Source: Aspergillus flavus
Taxonomy: Eukaryota; Ascomycota; Eurotiomycetes; Eurotiales; Aspergillaceae
DNA: 64,000 nucleotides
Reading direction: 5' to 3'
NCBI RefSeq assembly: GCF_009017415.1
Contig: NC_092404.1
Span: 186,001 to 250,000 of the forward strand
Part shown: positions 23,432-35,074 of the stretch, one piece after another
Numbering within the stretch: position 1 is the first letter of the stretch
Layout of the letters: each line of letters opens with the position of its first letter
The notes under the pieces: model-generated
Seen by the model: the letters and a program-made list of their open reading frames with translations, nothing else
What the model was told of the DNA's origin: nothing
The model's database searches: none
Position numbers and translations under genes: made by a program

Positions 23432-25142
23432 ATGGCCGACAAGAAGATCGAATCACTAGTCTCGGCTCATATAAATCATCTGCGTAATCATGGCGAGGAG
23501 AACAACGCCGTCTGGGACTCGGTGATCGAGGAGGCACAGGCGGCCAATATCAACGAGCACAACATGACCGTCCGACAGGCCCTGCGATCGTATCCCTGGG
23601 CAGTGGTCTGGTCCCTCACAATCTCCATGTCAATCATCATGGAAGGATACGACACGAACCTGATCGGCAGTTTCTACGGGTATCCCGCCTTTCAAAAACA
23701 GTTCGGTGTAGAACATGGTGATGGTTACCAGGTGCCCCAGGCCTGGCAATCAGCTCTAGGAGCAGGTGGAACAGCGGGTTGTATTATCGGAGCATTCTTG
23801 AACGGTTACCTGGTTAAACATTTTGGCTTCAAGAAAGTATTCACAGGGGCCATGTTTGTTATGTGTGCGTTTATTTTCGTGCCCTTCTTTGGTCACACGT
23901 TGGGTCTTCAAGTGGCTGGCCAAGTTCTCTCCGGGTGAGTCCTCCTAAGAATGGCATGTATTCCAGTATTGATTATACAACAGTATTCCATGGGGCATAT
24001 TTGCCACAATCGGGCCCGCTTACTCTTCGGAGCTATTGCCCATGGCTCTGCGCTCTTACCTCACGGCTTACACGAACATGTGCTTCGCCATCGGCCAGTT
24101 CATCAGCGCCGGGGTTCTTCAGAGCCTGATAAGTCGCGATGACCAGTGGTCGTATCGCATACCGTATGCTGTGCAGTGGATCTGGCCCATTCCGTTGTTC
24201 TTCATCGGCGTCCTCATGCCAGAGTCTCCCTGGTGGCAGGTGCGCCATGGTCGGTACGATGAGGCGTTGGCAACAGTCCAGCGCCTAACAGCAGGAGAGG
24301 AGAAGACCAAAGCCCGGCAGACTGTCGCGATGATGATTCACACAAACGAAATTGAGCAGGAAATTGAAGCTGGTAGTTCCTACTGGGACTGCTTTCGCGG
24401 CAACAACCTTCGAAGAACGGAAATAAGCTGCATGAGTTTCACCGGCCAAGTCTTAGCTGGCAGCCAGTTTGCCTATACGGGGACTTATTTCTTCGAGCAA
24501 GCAGGAATGAGTCCAATAGACGCCTATAAACTTGGCCTAGGTGGAACAGCAGTTGCCTTCGTGGGAACGATTCTTTCCTGGTTCTTGATGAAGTATTTTG
24601 GTCGCCGGTCAATGTATCTGAGCGGCATGGGGTTGATGAGCTCCTATCTTCTCATCATCGGATTCTTGACGTTAAAGTCCAACAACAGCGTTGTCTGGGC
24701 TCAATCCGCCCTATGCATTGTCTGGCTCTTCACATTTAGTTTGACAGTAGGACCGATGGGCTGGAGTATAGCCCCCGAAGTGTCGTCCACGCGACTACGC
24801 TCTAAAACAATATGCCTCGCACGCAACGCTTACTATCTTGCCATCACGGTGGCCAATGTTATTGAACCATACATGATGAACCCAGCAGCCTGGAACTGGC
24901 GAGGCAAGACAAGTTTCTTCTGGTTTGTTTTCGCATTCCTGACGTTTGTTTGGGGCTATTTCCGTCTCCCTGAGACTAAGGGCCGTACATTTGAGGAGCT
25001 TGATATTATGTTCGCGGCGGGCGTGCCCACTCGGAAATTTAGGAAGTATCATGTTGACCCGTATGCAGAAAATGTAGCGATCAAGGACCGGGCGAGAGAA
25101 AGCCCACTGGAGAAGAGTACTGATATGATGAGCCCATGTTAA
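23432..25142 (+). CDS. MFS sugar porter (alpha-glucoside/oligosaccharide permease type)
   Basis: Two exons, 23432-23934 and 23984-25142, with a 49-nt intron, give 553 residues. A hydrophilic N-terminus of about 60 residues precedes 12 membrane segments. Sugar-porter signatures are MEGYDTNLIGSFYGYPAFQ in helix 1, PESPWW after helix 6, GRR in the central loop and PETKGRTFEEL after helix 12. This set, especially the EGYDTNLIGS form, is typical of fungal maltose/alpha-glucoside transporters. Its position directly after the cytoplasmic alpha-galactosidase suggests import of an alpha-galactoside such as melibiose or raffinose; the substrate is inferred. Confidence 0.92.
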
Positions 25143-26008
25143 GTTTGGTAGTGAGTTAGTTTATAGTCTGGCTCGGCAGCAATGCAGCATCCTATTTTAT
25201 TGTGGAGCGCTTGGGCAACATTGGTTGCGATGTTTGAGTTTTTTTATTGACTCTTAACTGCTCTATCTTCGGGTAGTGTAGCCCGAAGTTTAGGTACTAA
25301 GGCTGCTAATCCTAGGCATTACAGCCCCTAAGCCAGGTGTCTACTACAGTACTATTACTAGTGCTACTACCACCACCATAATATGTATGAATAAATCCAG
25401 AATATATATCCTGTCAAATAGCATACATATAAGTATTGTAAGGCTTTACTAGGAAATCATTGATGTAAGACGAGAAGTGCGTGGCAGACATGGCCGAAGG
25501 TAAAATGTCGCCGCAAAAGGTGATAAGGGAAGAAATTGTTGATTGGTTATATCTGTACAATTCTACCTGGGGGCAAACTAACTAGTAGGCGTACTAGAAT
25601 ACCCACTCTGAACATGGATGAAACGGTGAGATTTTAGTGGAATTGCTCAATTTGCTAAGTGTTATCCATAGGCTCGATTCCCATCCAAGACCCTTAAACT
25701 TTGGATAGCTAACAATCTGACCAATTAATGCGTCGTAGACCGAGCAAGTCTACTCAGCCTCATTTCTCATCCCAGCCATTGGTGATTTAAATAAGGCGGA
25801 CAGCGTAAACGAGCCAACCCGCTCGATTGGATTGGAATCCGTATTCCATTGCTTGGCTCTCGCACAGACACCAGGACTTTTTTTTTTTTTGTATTTAAGT
25901 GCTTGGTCGGGGGAGTTCCTTGTGGAGGCAGGTCCCGACCGGATTTAAATCCCGAACAGAATTTCACTTGATCATTGTAAGCGTCACGGCACAACACACC
26001 ATCGCACC
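25143..26008. other. Intergenic region
   Basis: About 0.87 kb between two plus-strand genes. It contains a 13-nt T run at 25878-25890 and a short (CCA)n patch near 25370. No gene was recognised. Confidence 0.5.
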
Positions 26009-26934
26009 ATGACAACAAAACCCTCGAGCGCCCCATGGGCAGACGAGCCTTTTCACCTGATCGCGACGCCGTCAAAGACCTTAGATGTGTGTTCTCGCAG
26101 TCTCTGCAAGGAGAAGCTGAATAGCGACTGATTAAATGCTCAGGGATCGCTTGGCCACGTCCAGGGCGCCTCTGAGATGGCACACGCGCATAATGCTATC
26201 ATACGAGGGCTGAATGCTATTCTCCAGCAGGCGCCGTATGTACCCATTGTCACGGACGAACACTTCAACGCACAGAATGTCAAGGACCTTCTCTTCTACG
26301 TTCAGTCGTGGGCCAAGATGGTGCATCATCACCACTGGGTCGAGGAGACTTACATATTCCCAGATGTTGAGGAGTTTACCGGCAGGCCGGGGTTTATGGA
26401 TGACCCGAAGCATCAGCACGAGCTCTTCCATGACGGACTAGAGAGGCTGCTTGCGTATTCCTCAGCCACGAAACCCGAGGAGTACCGGTGGAAGGGAGCC
26501 GATGGCATGGAGGAAATAATTAACTCATTCAGCAAGGATTTGACCGATCACCTTTACGCCGAGATTGATCTCCTCTTGGGTATGGGAGACATCGATGGGG
26601 AAGGTTTGAAGAAGATATGGGAAAAGGCCCAGAAAGCTGCTAAGCAAGCAGGGAATATCGCGATGCTTGTAGGTTGCCACCCCGCTGTCTCTTAAATGCT
26701 GTGCATAGGGTGCCGGCAAGTCGGGTACTAATTCGTCCGCTACAGTACGATATCTTCCCCCTGGTGCTTGGCTGTGCCGACAAGACCTACGAAGGCCGCT
26801 GCGACTTTCCTCCCTTGCCCTGGGTGCTACCCTATGTGGTCAAGTACTGGTTTGCCGCCGGTAATGGAGCCTGGAGATTTAATCCATGCGACTGGTGGGG
26901 TCAGCCAAAGCCCCTGGAGTTTGGTCCACGTTGA
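26009..26934 (+). CDS. Hemerythrin-like domain protein
   Basis: Three exons, 26009-26086, 26144-26668 and 26746-26934 (introns 57 and 77 nt), give 263 residues. The four-helix bundle carries candidate metal ligands: His in MAHAHNAIIRG, HHHHWVEETYIFP, the HQHELFHDGL helix and LTDHLYAEID. The spacing matches the fungal hemerythrin/HHE family that binds a di-iron centre. The C-terminal segment VLGCADKTYEGR...DWWGQPKP is also shared by fungal members. There is no signal peptide. The role in fungi is not settled; iron or oxygen/NO sensing are possibilities known from bacterial relatives. Confidence 0.88.
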
Positions 26935-27061
26935 GGTCCATGTGGGCCCATAACTAATATTAGAGGTAGATAACTATAATTTATGCCGAAGATTAATGTA
27001 TACTGAAGCATATCCACCTTGCACATTTAGCCTCTGCAAAGGTTCCAAGGCATACGTCATG

Positions 27062-28615
27062 TTACTCATCAGGTCCATTTATCGGCTCATTGGACTTTGC
27101 AATTATCCGCGCCGTTAAATCTGGAGGCTCCTGAAAGGTAGTATCAAAAGGCCACATCGGTCGACGAATGCGTCTATGCCCTAGTCGCTTGATGTCTTGG
27201 TCCACGCCACCTGGAGTGAGCCCGAGCATCCAGTCTGCAGCCATATCAAACAGTTCCGGCTCTAGGTATCCAATCTTAACGATCACTATGTCCGTAGCAC
27301 GAGGGTTCAAATTGAGATCAGTAAAGTCGCGTTCGTGATGGTAAGGTTTGCGAAGCTGAGTAAGGATCGCAAACACACTGCCAACCTGCAAAACTGCCTC
27401 GATGACAGCGTCCTTATCGCCATGCTTGATCGAATGGACGCGTCCTGTCATGGTGATAGGGCCAGCATGAATATGATCCACTTCCGCCCCGGCAGTAACA
27501 GTAACGTTAGCACCGACCCCTGCGTTCACCATTGTCTGCACAGCTTGCGGCCCTGGGACACTGGCATATATAACCTTCGGTCCAGTAGGATCCTTGAACT
27601 CAGATCGAGCGAGTAGCTGCGTCAGTCCCCAAGTCACATCGCCTGAACCGCCCGCAGTCGGGTTATCCCCGGAGTCGGAGATGAAGAAAGGTTGGACAGG
27701 CGAGGCCAACGCAGTATGGATACATTCTTCGAAAGACCCTGTTGGCGCGACAAACTTAAAATCCTTGCGCGAGTTCCAAAACTTCGTTGCCAAGCGCTCC
27801 GCTCCAGCAGCAATAGCCGCTTCGTCCCATCCTGTGACAACAATAGCGCCGCGATTTCGTGGCTCGTCGGCCCAGGGGTATCCGACCCATATCGCGGCAT
27901 CGATTACCCCGGGCTCTTTTTCGACTTCAGGTACAACCTCATAAAGACTCTTCGCCGGCTCAATACGCGTAGACGTTTGCTCTCCGGGCAGCAAGATGGG
28001 CACAGGAATCCACGCTTTGAGGGGTCGTACCTGACCTTCAGCTATATCAGAAGACTGCGTAAGAAGGTCAACAAGATTGCGACACGCTCGTGATTTAGTC
28101 TCCGATTCATCTTCATGCGGAGCTGTCCGGAAACATGTCAAAAGGTCCAACTCGTGAGCGAGTTCTCTAGAAACATTTCCATGTAAATCCATCGACGCCG
28201 AAACAATAACATCAGGACCAATAACCCCCCTGATCCGTCGCAGAAGTTCAACCTCAGCATCATCAATTCCCTCTACGCACATAGCGCCATGAATGTCAAA
28301 CCAGAGGCCATGCACGACCGTAGTCGCAACAATGTCGCCCAAACGGCTAACAATCTCCCCTGCTAGCTCTTCGAAGGCGTCGCGTGTCACCATGCCACCC
28401 GGTAATGCATGGCCAATTAAAGCACCGTGCCATTCTGCTGCGTCGCCTAGAGGTGTGCCTGTTTGTAAGAATTTGTATTCATCGATCACCTCGTTTCCCC
28501 TGCGGGGATGGAATGCAGGCGCGAGGGTGCGTGAGGGAGTGAATGTAGACGTTTCGCAGGCCAATCCTGCAACTGCAATGACGGGACGCCTGAAAATGTG
28601 TGCCTTGAGGTTCAT
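27062..28615 (-). CDS. MlrC-family (M81) metallopeptidase-like protein
   Basis: The single-exon gene encodes 517 residues. The start AVAGLACETSTFTP, the DIHGAM motif (VHGLWFDIHGAM), SMDLHGN, and CFRTAPHEDESET give the Asp/His/Glu metal-site motifs of the DUF1485/MlrC family. The C-terminal domain (FISDSGDNPTAGGSGD, then the region ending KIGYLEPELFD) is also complete. Bacterial MlrC is a zinc hydrolase of linear microcystin-derived peptides; many fungi have homologues of unknown substrate, so only a hydrolase role is supported. It is head-to-head with the CutC gene and convergent with the hemerythrin gene, whose end is 127 bp away. Confidence 0.9.
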   Translation of the reverse strand: MNLKAHIFRRPVIAVAGLACETSTFTPSRTLAPAFHPRRGNEVIDEYKFLQTGTPLGDAAEWHGALIGHALPGGMVTRDAFEELAGEIVSRLGDIVATTVVHGLWFDIHGAMCVEGIDDAEVELLRRIRGVIGPDVIVSASMDLHGNVSRELAHELDLLTCFRTAPHEDESETKSRACRNLVDLLTQSSDIAEGQVRPLKAWIPVPILLPGEQTSTRIEPAKSLYEVVPEVEKEPGVIDAAIWVGYPWADEPRNRGAIVVTGWDEAAIAAGAERLATKFWNSRKDFKFVAPTGSFEECIHTALASPVQPFFISDSGDNPTAGGSGDVTWGLTQLLARSEFKDPTGPKVIYASVPGPQAVQTMVNAGVGANVTVTAGAEVDHIHAGPITMTGRVHSIKHGDKDAVIEAVLQVGSVFAILTQLRKPYHHERDFTDLNLNPRATDIVIVKIGYLEPELFDMAADWMLGLTPGGVDQDIKRLGHRRIRRPMWPFDTTFQEPPDLTARIIAKSNEPINGPDE

Positions 28616-29269
28616 GGTATGGTGTAAGAATTTGTGATGTGTGTTTAGAAGACTTCGCTGGGCTACGGGAGGTTGTTGATATTCTATGTTGGATTAATTA
28701 CCCGGCGGCAAGCGTCAACCCCGCATAATCCTTGATAAGTCCGTGAACCCGGGCGATAGCAACCGAATGTCTACAGATACTTAGCCTGGTACATATAATG
28801 ACTGTACTGTATCAGTTATGTAAAATGGGCTGGCTGGCTCGATTGAAACTAGTTGCATGAGTTATCAAAAGAGTGTAATTTGGTCAAGCACTGTGAATAT
28901 ATAATCTGGACTAACCTAGAATATAACTGTTGAGAATACTCGATGGGGCCATGTACAGCGCGCATACTAGGTGGCAACATAATCATAGTATCCACAGCTA
29001 GCTCATTGATCGAGTCCAAAGGCAGAGAATATGTGCATATATATCTCCCCAGCGTTATACTTAATGGACAATATCCAACCCCACCGGAGCGGAACAGCTT
29101 TGATCCAGAGATGCCTAAAAGGGAATGGCGCAGGAGCAAACTTGCCTGAGGCAGTGAGGCAACAGTCAAAGCCATTTTGAGTTGGAGTTCGTTCACTTGG
29201 AGGGAAAATATTAAAGCGGGAGATAATAAAACACAACGCAGGCTGTTTCACAGATCTTGGATAGAAAAC
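28616..29269. promoter_or_regulatory. Shared promoter region, MlrC and CutC genes
   Basis: The two genes diverge from this 654-bp gap, so it should contain both promoters. I see no coding sequence and could not pick out a specific operator. Confidence 0.4.
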
Positions 29270-30213
29270 ATGGAGCAAATCCAGCCAGACTCACCGTCGC
29301 GCAATTCGACCAACAACGGATCGAGCAAGGACGCCGCCTCTCCTCTGTTAGAGATTGCATGTTTCAATGAAGAGTCGGCTATAATCGCTGCCAAATCTGG
29401 AGCTGATCGAATTGAGTGAGTATTTTCTGTCTCAACCATGAACTCGTAAGTTGAGGCCCGTCTTTGACTTTACGCCGTTGAATGTGGTCAACCAAGATAC
29501 TTCATGCTTGCACATGCTCCGTTTGTAGCCAAGGATTAACACTGCAAAGGCTATGTCAGGACTATGCATCGGGTGGTTTGTCTCCAGAGCCTAAGGCCTT
29601 GGCTATACTGAAATCGCAAATATCCATCCCAATCTACGTGATGATCCGACCACATGCAGAGAGCTTCTATTACAGCGACACAGACTTCGAAGCCATGAAG
29701 CATACAATGCATTCGCTCAGGGAGAAAGGTGCGGATGGTTTTGTATTCGGGATTCTGACTCAGGATACGCCAGCACAGACCGCTCCTCGAATTGATGTGG
29801 CGAGGAATAAAGAATTGGTTGAGCTTGCGCAGGGCAGGCCATGTACCTTTCATCGCGCGTTTGACCTGATATCGGAATCGAACTGGGATACTGCCTTGGC
29901 CGACATCGTGGAGTGTGGGTTTACTTCTATCCTGACAAGTGGTCCGTCCGGTGGGACGGCGATCGAATGTGTCGATCACTTAGACCGCCTGGTACATGAA
30001 CGACTTGAGCAGTTAAGGGGACGTGTGGAGGGCCATGCTCGGTTGCCTCAGATCATTGTAGGTGGAGGCGTTAGAGCAACCAACATCAGAATGTTATGGG
30101 AGAGGACGCGTGCTCCCGCATTTCATTCTGCAGCCCTTGCTCAATCGTCGGTGGAGCTGGTCAGTGATGCTGAAGTAGAGGCGTTGAGGGCCGCTCTTAA
30201 CAAAGCAACGTGA
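29270..30213 (+). CDS. cutC: CutC-family copper homeostasis protein
   Basis: Two exons, 29270-29415 and 29550-30213, with a 134-nt intron that splits the RIEL codons, give 269 residues. The CutC TIM barrel is clear: LEIACFNEESAIIAAKSGADRIEL, the CQDYASGGLSP turn, IPIYVMIRPH, GADGFVFGIL, TFHRAFDLI, GFTSILTSG and the glycine-rich IIVGGGV near the end. The family is linked to copper tolerance in bacteria and animals. It is cytoplasmic by lack of a signal peptide. Its stop is only 64 bp from the convergent stop of the Zn2Cys6 gene. Confidence 0.93.
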
Positions 30214-30277
30214 AAGTGTACTATAAAGCAAGCTTTCTATCGGCGATGGCCATGACGAACTGAAGTATCAATCCATG

Positions 30278-32031
30278 TTATGTGTCAGTTGTAAAATATT
30301 CGTTACGTACAAGATATGGGCGTTTCACAATGCTTGTCTCTTCTTCCTCCAGCCAGTTAAGGCGCATGTCAGCTCGGAGGATGTGGGACATGGTAACGGC
30401 CATATTTACCCCTACGCCATGCCCGATTTTCTCCAGACACTGCGCAATCCATGCCCGCATCTTCGGTGACGCACCCCGGCAATCAGATGCAATGAAAAGC
30501 GGCCACATCAAACGAACAACACCGCCGGCAAACGGAATACCCAGGGTTGATCCATCAGATGAACCAGTCATGCCCAGATGATACGGTACGCTGGCACATA
30601 TATCCTCTGCTAACTGTTGGGAGACTGCGGTGCTGTGCCTCTCACTTTCTATATGCGATCCCCTTCCTCCAGAGTCCTGGAAGTGAGTGTCGTAAAGGTA
30701 CCCAATGATGCCTTGGAGAATGATGCGGATGAACCGATAATGGTTCCAAGCCATACTCACTGTACTGTTAGGATAGACGTGATAATGATCACTGTAAATA
30801 GGGTGGAGTGTATCATTCTCCTCTTCGGTCTTTTTAACCTTGACAACGGTGTATTTCCAATTCGGATCGATGCTCATAGCCCACGTAATCAAGTCTGCAT
30901 CAAGGGTGAGGGCTCTCTTGAGAAGCCTAGCCGGATGGGCGAAAGCACTCTCGTTGATAATCGCAACCAGATCACCGACTTCCACCAGGATGCGAAAGAA
31001 GTAGTCAAGCACCTGGTCCCCAGTATCGCCGCGGTGTTTAAGAGCTTCTTTGGACAAGTCTAGCAGCCATGACGGAGTACGTTCCTTTTTGTATAAGTTT
31101 CCCAATGCCTGTTGTCATCTGCAGTTAGCCCATTACTGTTTGCCTCGATGTGTGCATGACGTACAATTTGTATCCGAATCTGAGTGAACAGCTCTAAGCC
31201 CGCTTGATGGTGTAATTGCTCGAATCCGCGGATTTCAATCAGTTTCACACCCCCTTCTATATGGTTTAACCAGCGCCCTATTAAAGGCGGGCCCTCGCAC
31301 GTCACGATCTATGCTGCTATTAGCCTGATAGTACATGTGCGACATTTAGTAAGCTTTAGTTAGCTACCTCATATAGCGACAAGAGTTCAACTGCTGCCAA
31401 GGTGGAATCGGACCGGGCGCATTCCCGGTCGCGTAGGGCTACACTAGTTGCTGACAGTGCGGCACTATATTCATGCCGTGCAGCTGACATCAACTCGGGC
31501 GACATATGGATATTAGCCAGCGACGCGAGCCCCAGGGCGCTGATGCAGGCTTTGACCGCGGGGCTAGTATCCTCTCGTATAACGGTTGGAAGGAAGTCAA
31601 GATGACCTCGAGTGTTCTTTGCATTTCGGACATAATGGGAAAAGATAAAACCCGATGCTTGGTCATTGACTGAGAACGTGAGGGACGGAAACAATGTAGG
31701 CGATGACTGCTGGTAACCATTGGCCGTGGAAGGGCTTGGTCGTCTCGAGCATGACAGTGCCTTTACCGAGGCCTTAGTATTTTGTTGACGACGGGCCTTT
31801 CCTATTACTTCTTCGCTTTGGTCATGAAAGCTGAGGGTCGCTACGTCGCGGTACCCCGAGCATTCTCGATGCGCGCGGATGCATTGAGAACAGGATGGTC
31901 TCCGCTGATCGCACTGTATAGACTTAGTTACACCAGCAGATTGAACTGGGATCGATTGACAAGCCACATACTTTGAGGCGTCGAGTCCGACAGGGCTCAC
32001 AGGCAGGACTGGGTTTTCCGCGATAAACCAT
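30278..32031 (-). CDS. Zn2Cys6 transcription factor
   Basis: Four exons, 32031-31972, 31913-31368, 31308-31165 and 31108-30278 (introns 58, 59 and 56 nt), give 526 residues. The DNA-binding domain is at the very N-terminus: six cysteines in the pattern C-x2-C-x6-C-x6-C-x2-C-x6-C, from ACEPC through LKCDQRRPSC to CIRAHREC. Intron 1 falls exactly before the third cysteine, which fixes the start at 32031. The remainder is the helical fungal-TF regulatory domain (SPAVKACISALGLASLANIH, WLNHIEGGVKLIEIRG). It is head-to-head with the membrane protein gene at 32905. Confidence 0.9.
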
Positions 32032-32904
32032 TCGAGCTGCGGACTGAGAGAATACGAAGCTACGAGTTGGATACCCGAAAGAGTAAGATCAGTTCAGAGT
32101 ACTAATTGGTGGGGTCGGGAGAAATGAATGAGAGTTTGCTCGTACTTAACCAGCCCGCCAAGAAGGGCGCCGAATGCTTAGGCTGCTAATCCCGAGAGAG
32201 GCTGTGCACTTTTGTTTCTCCGAATTATATCCTCATTCGGGTTTAGTGAGGTCCAGCCTTGTCAGTAATAAGCATTTCTGCTGCCTGCTGTGAGCAAATG
32301 AGGTTTCGATCTCCACACCTTGGGTGCTAAGCCTCCGACTTGCCCTGGACAAATCGCCCGTAGAACTATTCTTCCTGACGTATCGACAAGCCAAGAACGT
32401 CCGGCGTTTGTCGAGGGACCCATTATGATGTCTATAGGTGTCAGTCTTAGGCTCACTCGCATTGGATTTGAATATTCAGTTGCTACCGCCGAATAGCCTC
32501 AGGCTAGGAGAAATACCGAGTTCTATATGAGTCTTGCTTATTACTGTGCCATCTGTGCATTTTCTCGTTGGTGGCCCTTTGCTTTTTCGTTTCTCTCTTT
32601 GAAAATTTTATTTTTTTTTCATCTTTTATTGTTCTTAATCCACCCATTCTGCTTAGCCACTGCTCCGAGCTATATTCCCAAAGCGGAAAGTCAAGTAGAA
32701 CCCTAAGTTGACCATGGCTGTCCAAGTTCGCATGGATAAATACTTTTACACTCCCTGTCCATCTTCGTACTGTGGCTTCATAATCGCTTGTATTGTCTAT
32801 TATACTTAGCCTTTCAACGAAGTCCTACTATAATTTGTTCATCCAATCACAAAGTTTTCTTCCCTCAATAAACACAAGCAACCGGAGCAACAATCACGAC
32901 CAAA
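32032..32904. promoter_or_regulatory. Divergent promoter region
   Basis: This 0.87-kb gap separates two divergent genes and should carry both promoters. I see no coding sequence, only A/T-rich tracts around 32.6 kb. Confidence 0.4.
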
Positions 32905-33782
32905 ATGAACGGCCTATTTCCGGCTGATCTGGCAGTTTACCTCTTCTTGACTCCTTTTGTGCTCTATGTGTATTGGTCTCATCGATGGGTCGGTTGGATG
33001 CCCTGGACCAACCTTCTCGTTTTCTGTATCGTGCGGATAGTCGGAGGTGCTACGGGTGTGAAGGACAGCACTAGCATCGCAGCGAATGTCATATCTGGGA
33101 TAGGAATGTCCCCATTGTTGTTGGCCATCGATGGACTTCTACATGAAGCGTACGTTACCCACTCTATCTGGGCAAGAGAAAGTTCCTAACACAATCGCGC
33201 TGTTCATAGTCGGTATTACCGCCATCCAGAACACAGTGTGCTCCTCAGTCGGATCGTGATTGTTGCGATCACCGGTCTCATGGGCGCTGGTCTCGGTCTT
33301 AGCATTGGAGGATCCTTGCAAGTCTACCAGGGCAAAGGGACGTCTTCGGACCTTTTGCACTGGAAGGTGGGATCGGGCCTGGTAGTGGCTGTCTGGGCGA
33401 CGGAAGTGGTGTGGGCAATTTTTTCCCTTCTTCCATCTCAGTGCAAGAAGGATGCTCCAGGGTTTAAAGACGGTACTAAGGTATGTATATTGGCTTGGAG
33501 AGAACTCTATTCTATGAGCGCTAACATTTGTCACTTTGTTAGCTTATGTATGGTGCTCTCGGTGCTATCGTCTTCGCCGGTGTTCGTGTTATCGACAATC
33601 TCGTCGGGGTTTGTACACAGAGAAAGGACTTGAGTACAGTATTCGGATCCACCGCAGTGCGCGTCGTCCTCGTTTTCCTTCCTGAACTCCTTGCCGCGTT
33701 GTCGATGATTGTCGCGGGGCTCTCGAGCAGAAATATTCGAAAGCACAATCATGTCGCGGAGAAGGAGTCGATGTCGGCCTAG
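32905..33782 (+). CDS. Seven-helix membrane protein (DUF7702-like)
   Basis: Three exons, 32905-33149, 33210-33480 and 33543-33782, give 251 residues. About seven hydrophobic helices are visible, starting ADLAVYLFLTPFVLYVYW and ending LPELLAALSMIVAGL. The loop WTNLLVFCIVRIVGGATGV carries the Arg-Ile-Gly-Gly feature of a large fungal multi-pass family with no known function. The order and length fit the family listed as DUF7702. The short C-terminal tail is basic and cytoplasmic by prediction. No enzymatic motif is visible. Confidence 0.8.
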
Positions 33783-35074
33783 AAACTGATATACAATATA
33801 ATATACCTTGATGACTCATGGGGAGGTTCTTATGATATTAGTGCTTGAGGCTCCTTGATGCCTATTTGTATTTGTATTATCTGTTTTGTCTGGCTCACGG
33901 AAATGATGAATTTATGAATTTAATAGCAAAACTTAATTTTAGATAATTATGTGGCACTCATAGACATGGATAGCACACATTCACAATGGAGCATACATGA
34001 CAAACTACGACCTGTATACTCTTGAATTGCTTGAATCCATGGAGTCATTACTAGCATATTCTTCAACAATAGCTAAGAAACTAAAAATAATCTGTCCGAC
34101 GATAGCAGAGGGCCAGAGGATTCCTTCATGGAAGAGAAACCCGCTCAGCGAGGAATTTCTCACGTTCCACACCGTAAGCACGATCAGATGTGGTTATTTT
34201 GATCAATATTCTAAGCAGTTCCTTGGTAGATCATGATGAATAATTAGTAGCTGATCCTAGTACTACGAACTAGTTACCGGATTCGGGAAAGTATAGCCTC
34301 GTCTATCGTATAAGCTTCTGCTAAGTTTCGCAATGCGTGAAGCCAAGTGAATCAGCGCAAAAGAAGTCAGTCCTATTATCCATGAAAGGTACAGATCGAC
34401 CTGTGAAGTGGTTACCCGAAACGGAAACCAACGGTCTCGAATACGTATCATACAAGCCACGTCGAGGCTATTGCGCTGCCTTGCGATAGTCTATTGAGTC
34501 AGCCTCAAGCGGTATAAATACTTTGGGAGGAACAGTATCCAAGGGTATTCTAGAAGATAGATCCAACCTCAAGCCAGTCTCAGTACTAAGCTTGTGAAAA
34601 CTGCTCCAAAAGATTCTTATCCTTTCCTCTCTTCATATTAGGCGTTCAGCCTTCGCGCAAGAAAAAACTACCCGGTCACCATGTGTCTTCTGTTACCACT
34701 TCTTCTGCGCAAATCACGCAAAGTAAAAAAGGAATCAGCTTCTGGTCAATACCGACATGAACAATATCAGCACCCAGTCATGAGGGAATTACGAACGCCT
34801 GAGAAACATCACCAACAAGAGCCGAATATCCGGTCGGGCCGGTAGTTCAAAGGGCCACTTCAAGGTAGGTAAACACTAGGAATTGCATATGCTCGAATCA
34901 TGTTGACAGGAAGCCAGTGTATCCCTTGATTCGCTGTTACCTCTACATATATCATCCAGGAAGGGGAGTTGCGCATGACATGAACGGTGGAGGCCTAGGA
35001 ATCTCATCTTCTTTGATTATTATCTTCTATTTCAAAGCCGTAATGAATATCGTTGTTTCATGACACCTTCCCAC
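33783..35074. other. 1.3-kb intergenic region
   Basis: This is a convergent gap. An open frame at 33997-34236 (79 codons) has no recognisable domain or splice partner and I do not call it. Confidence 0.45.
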
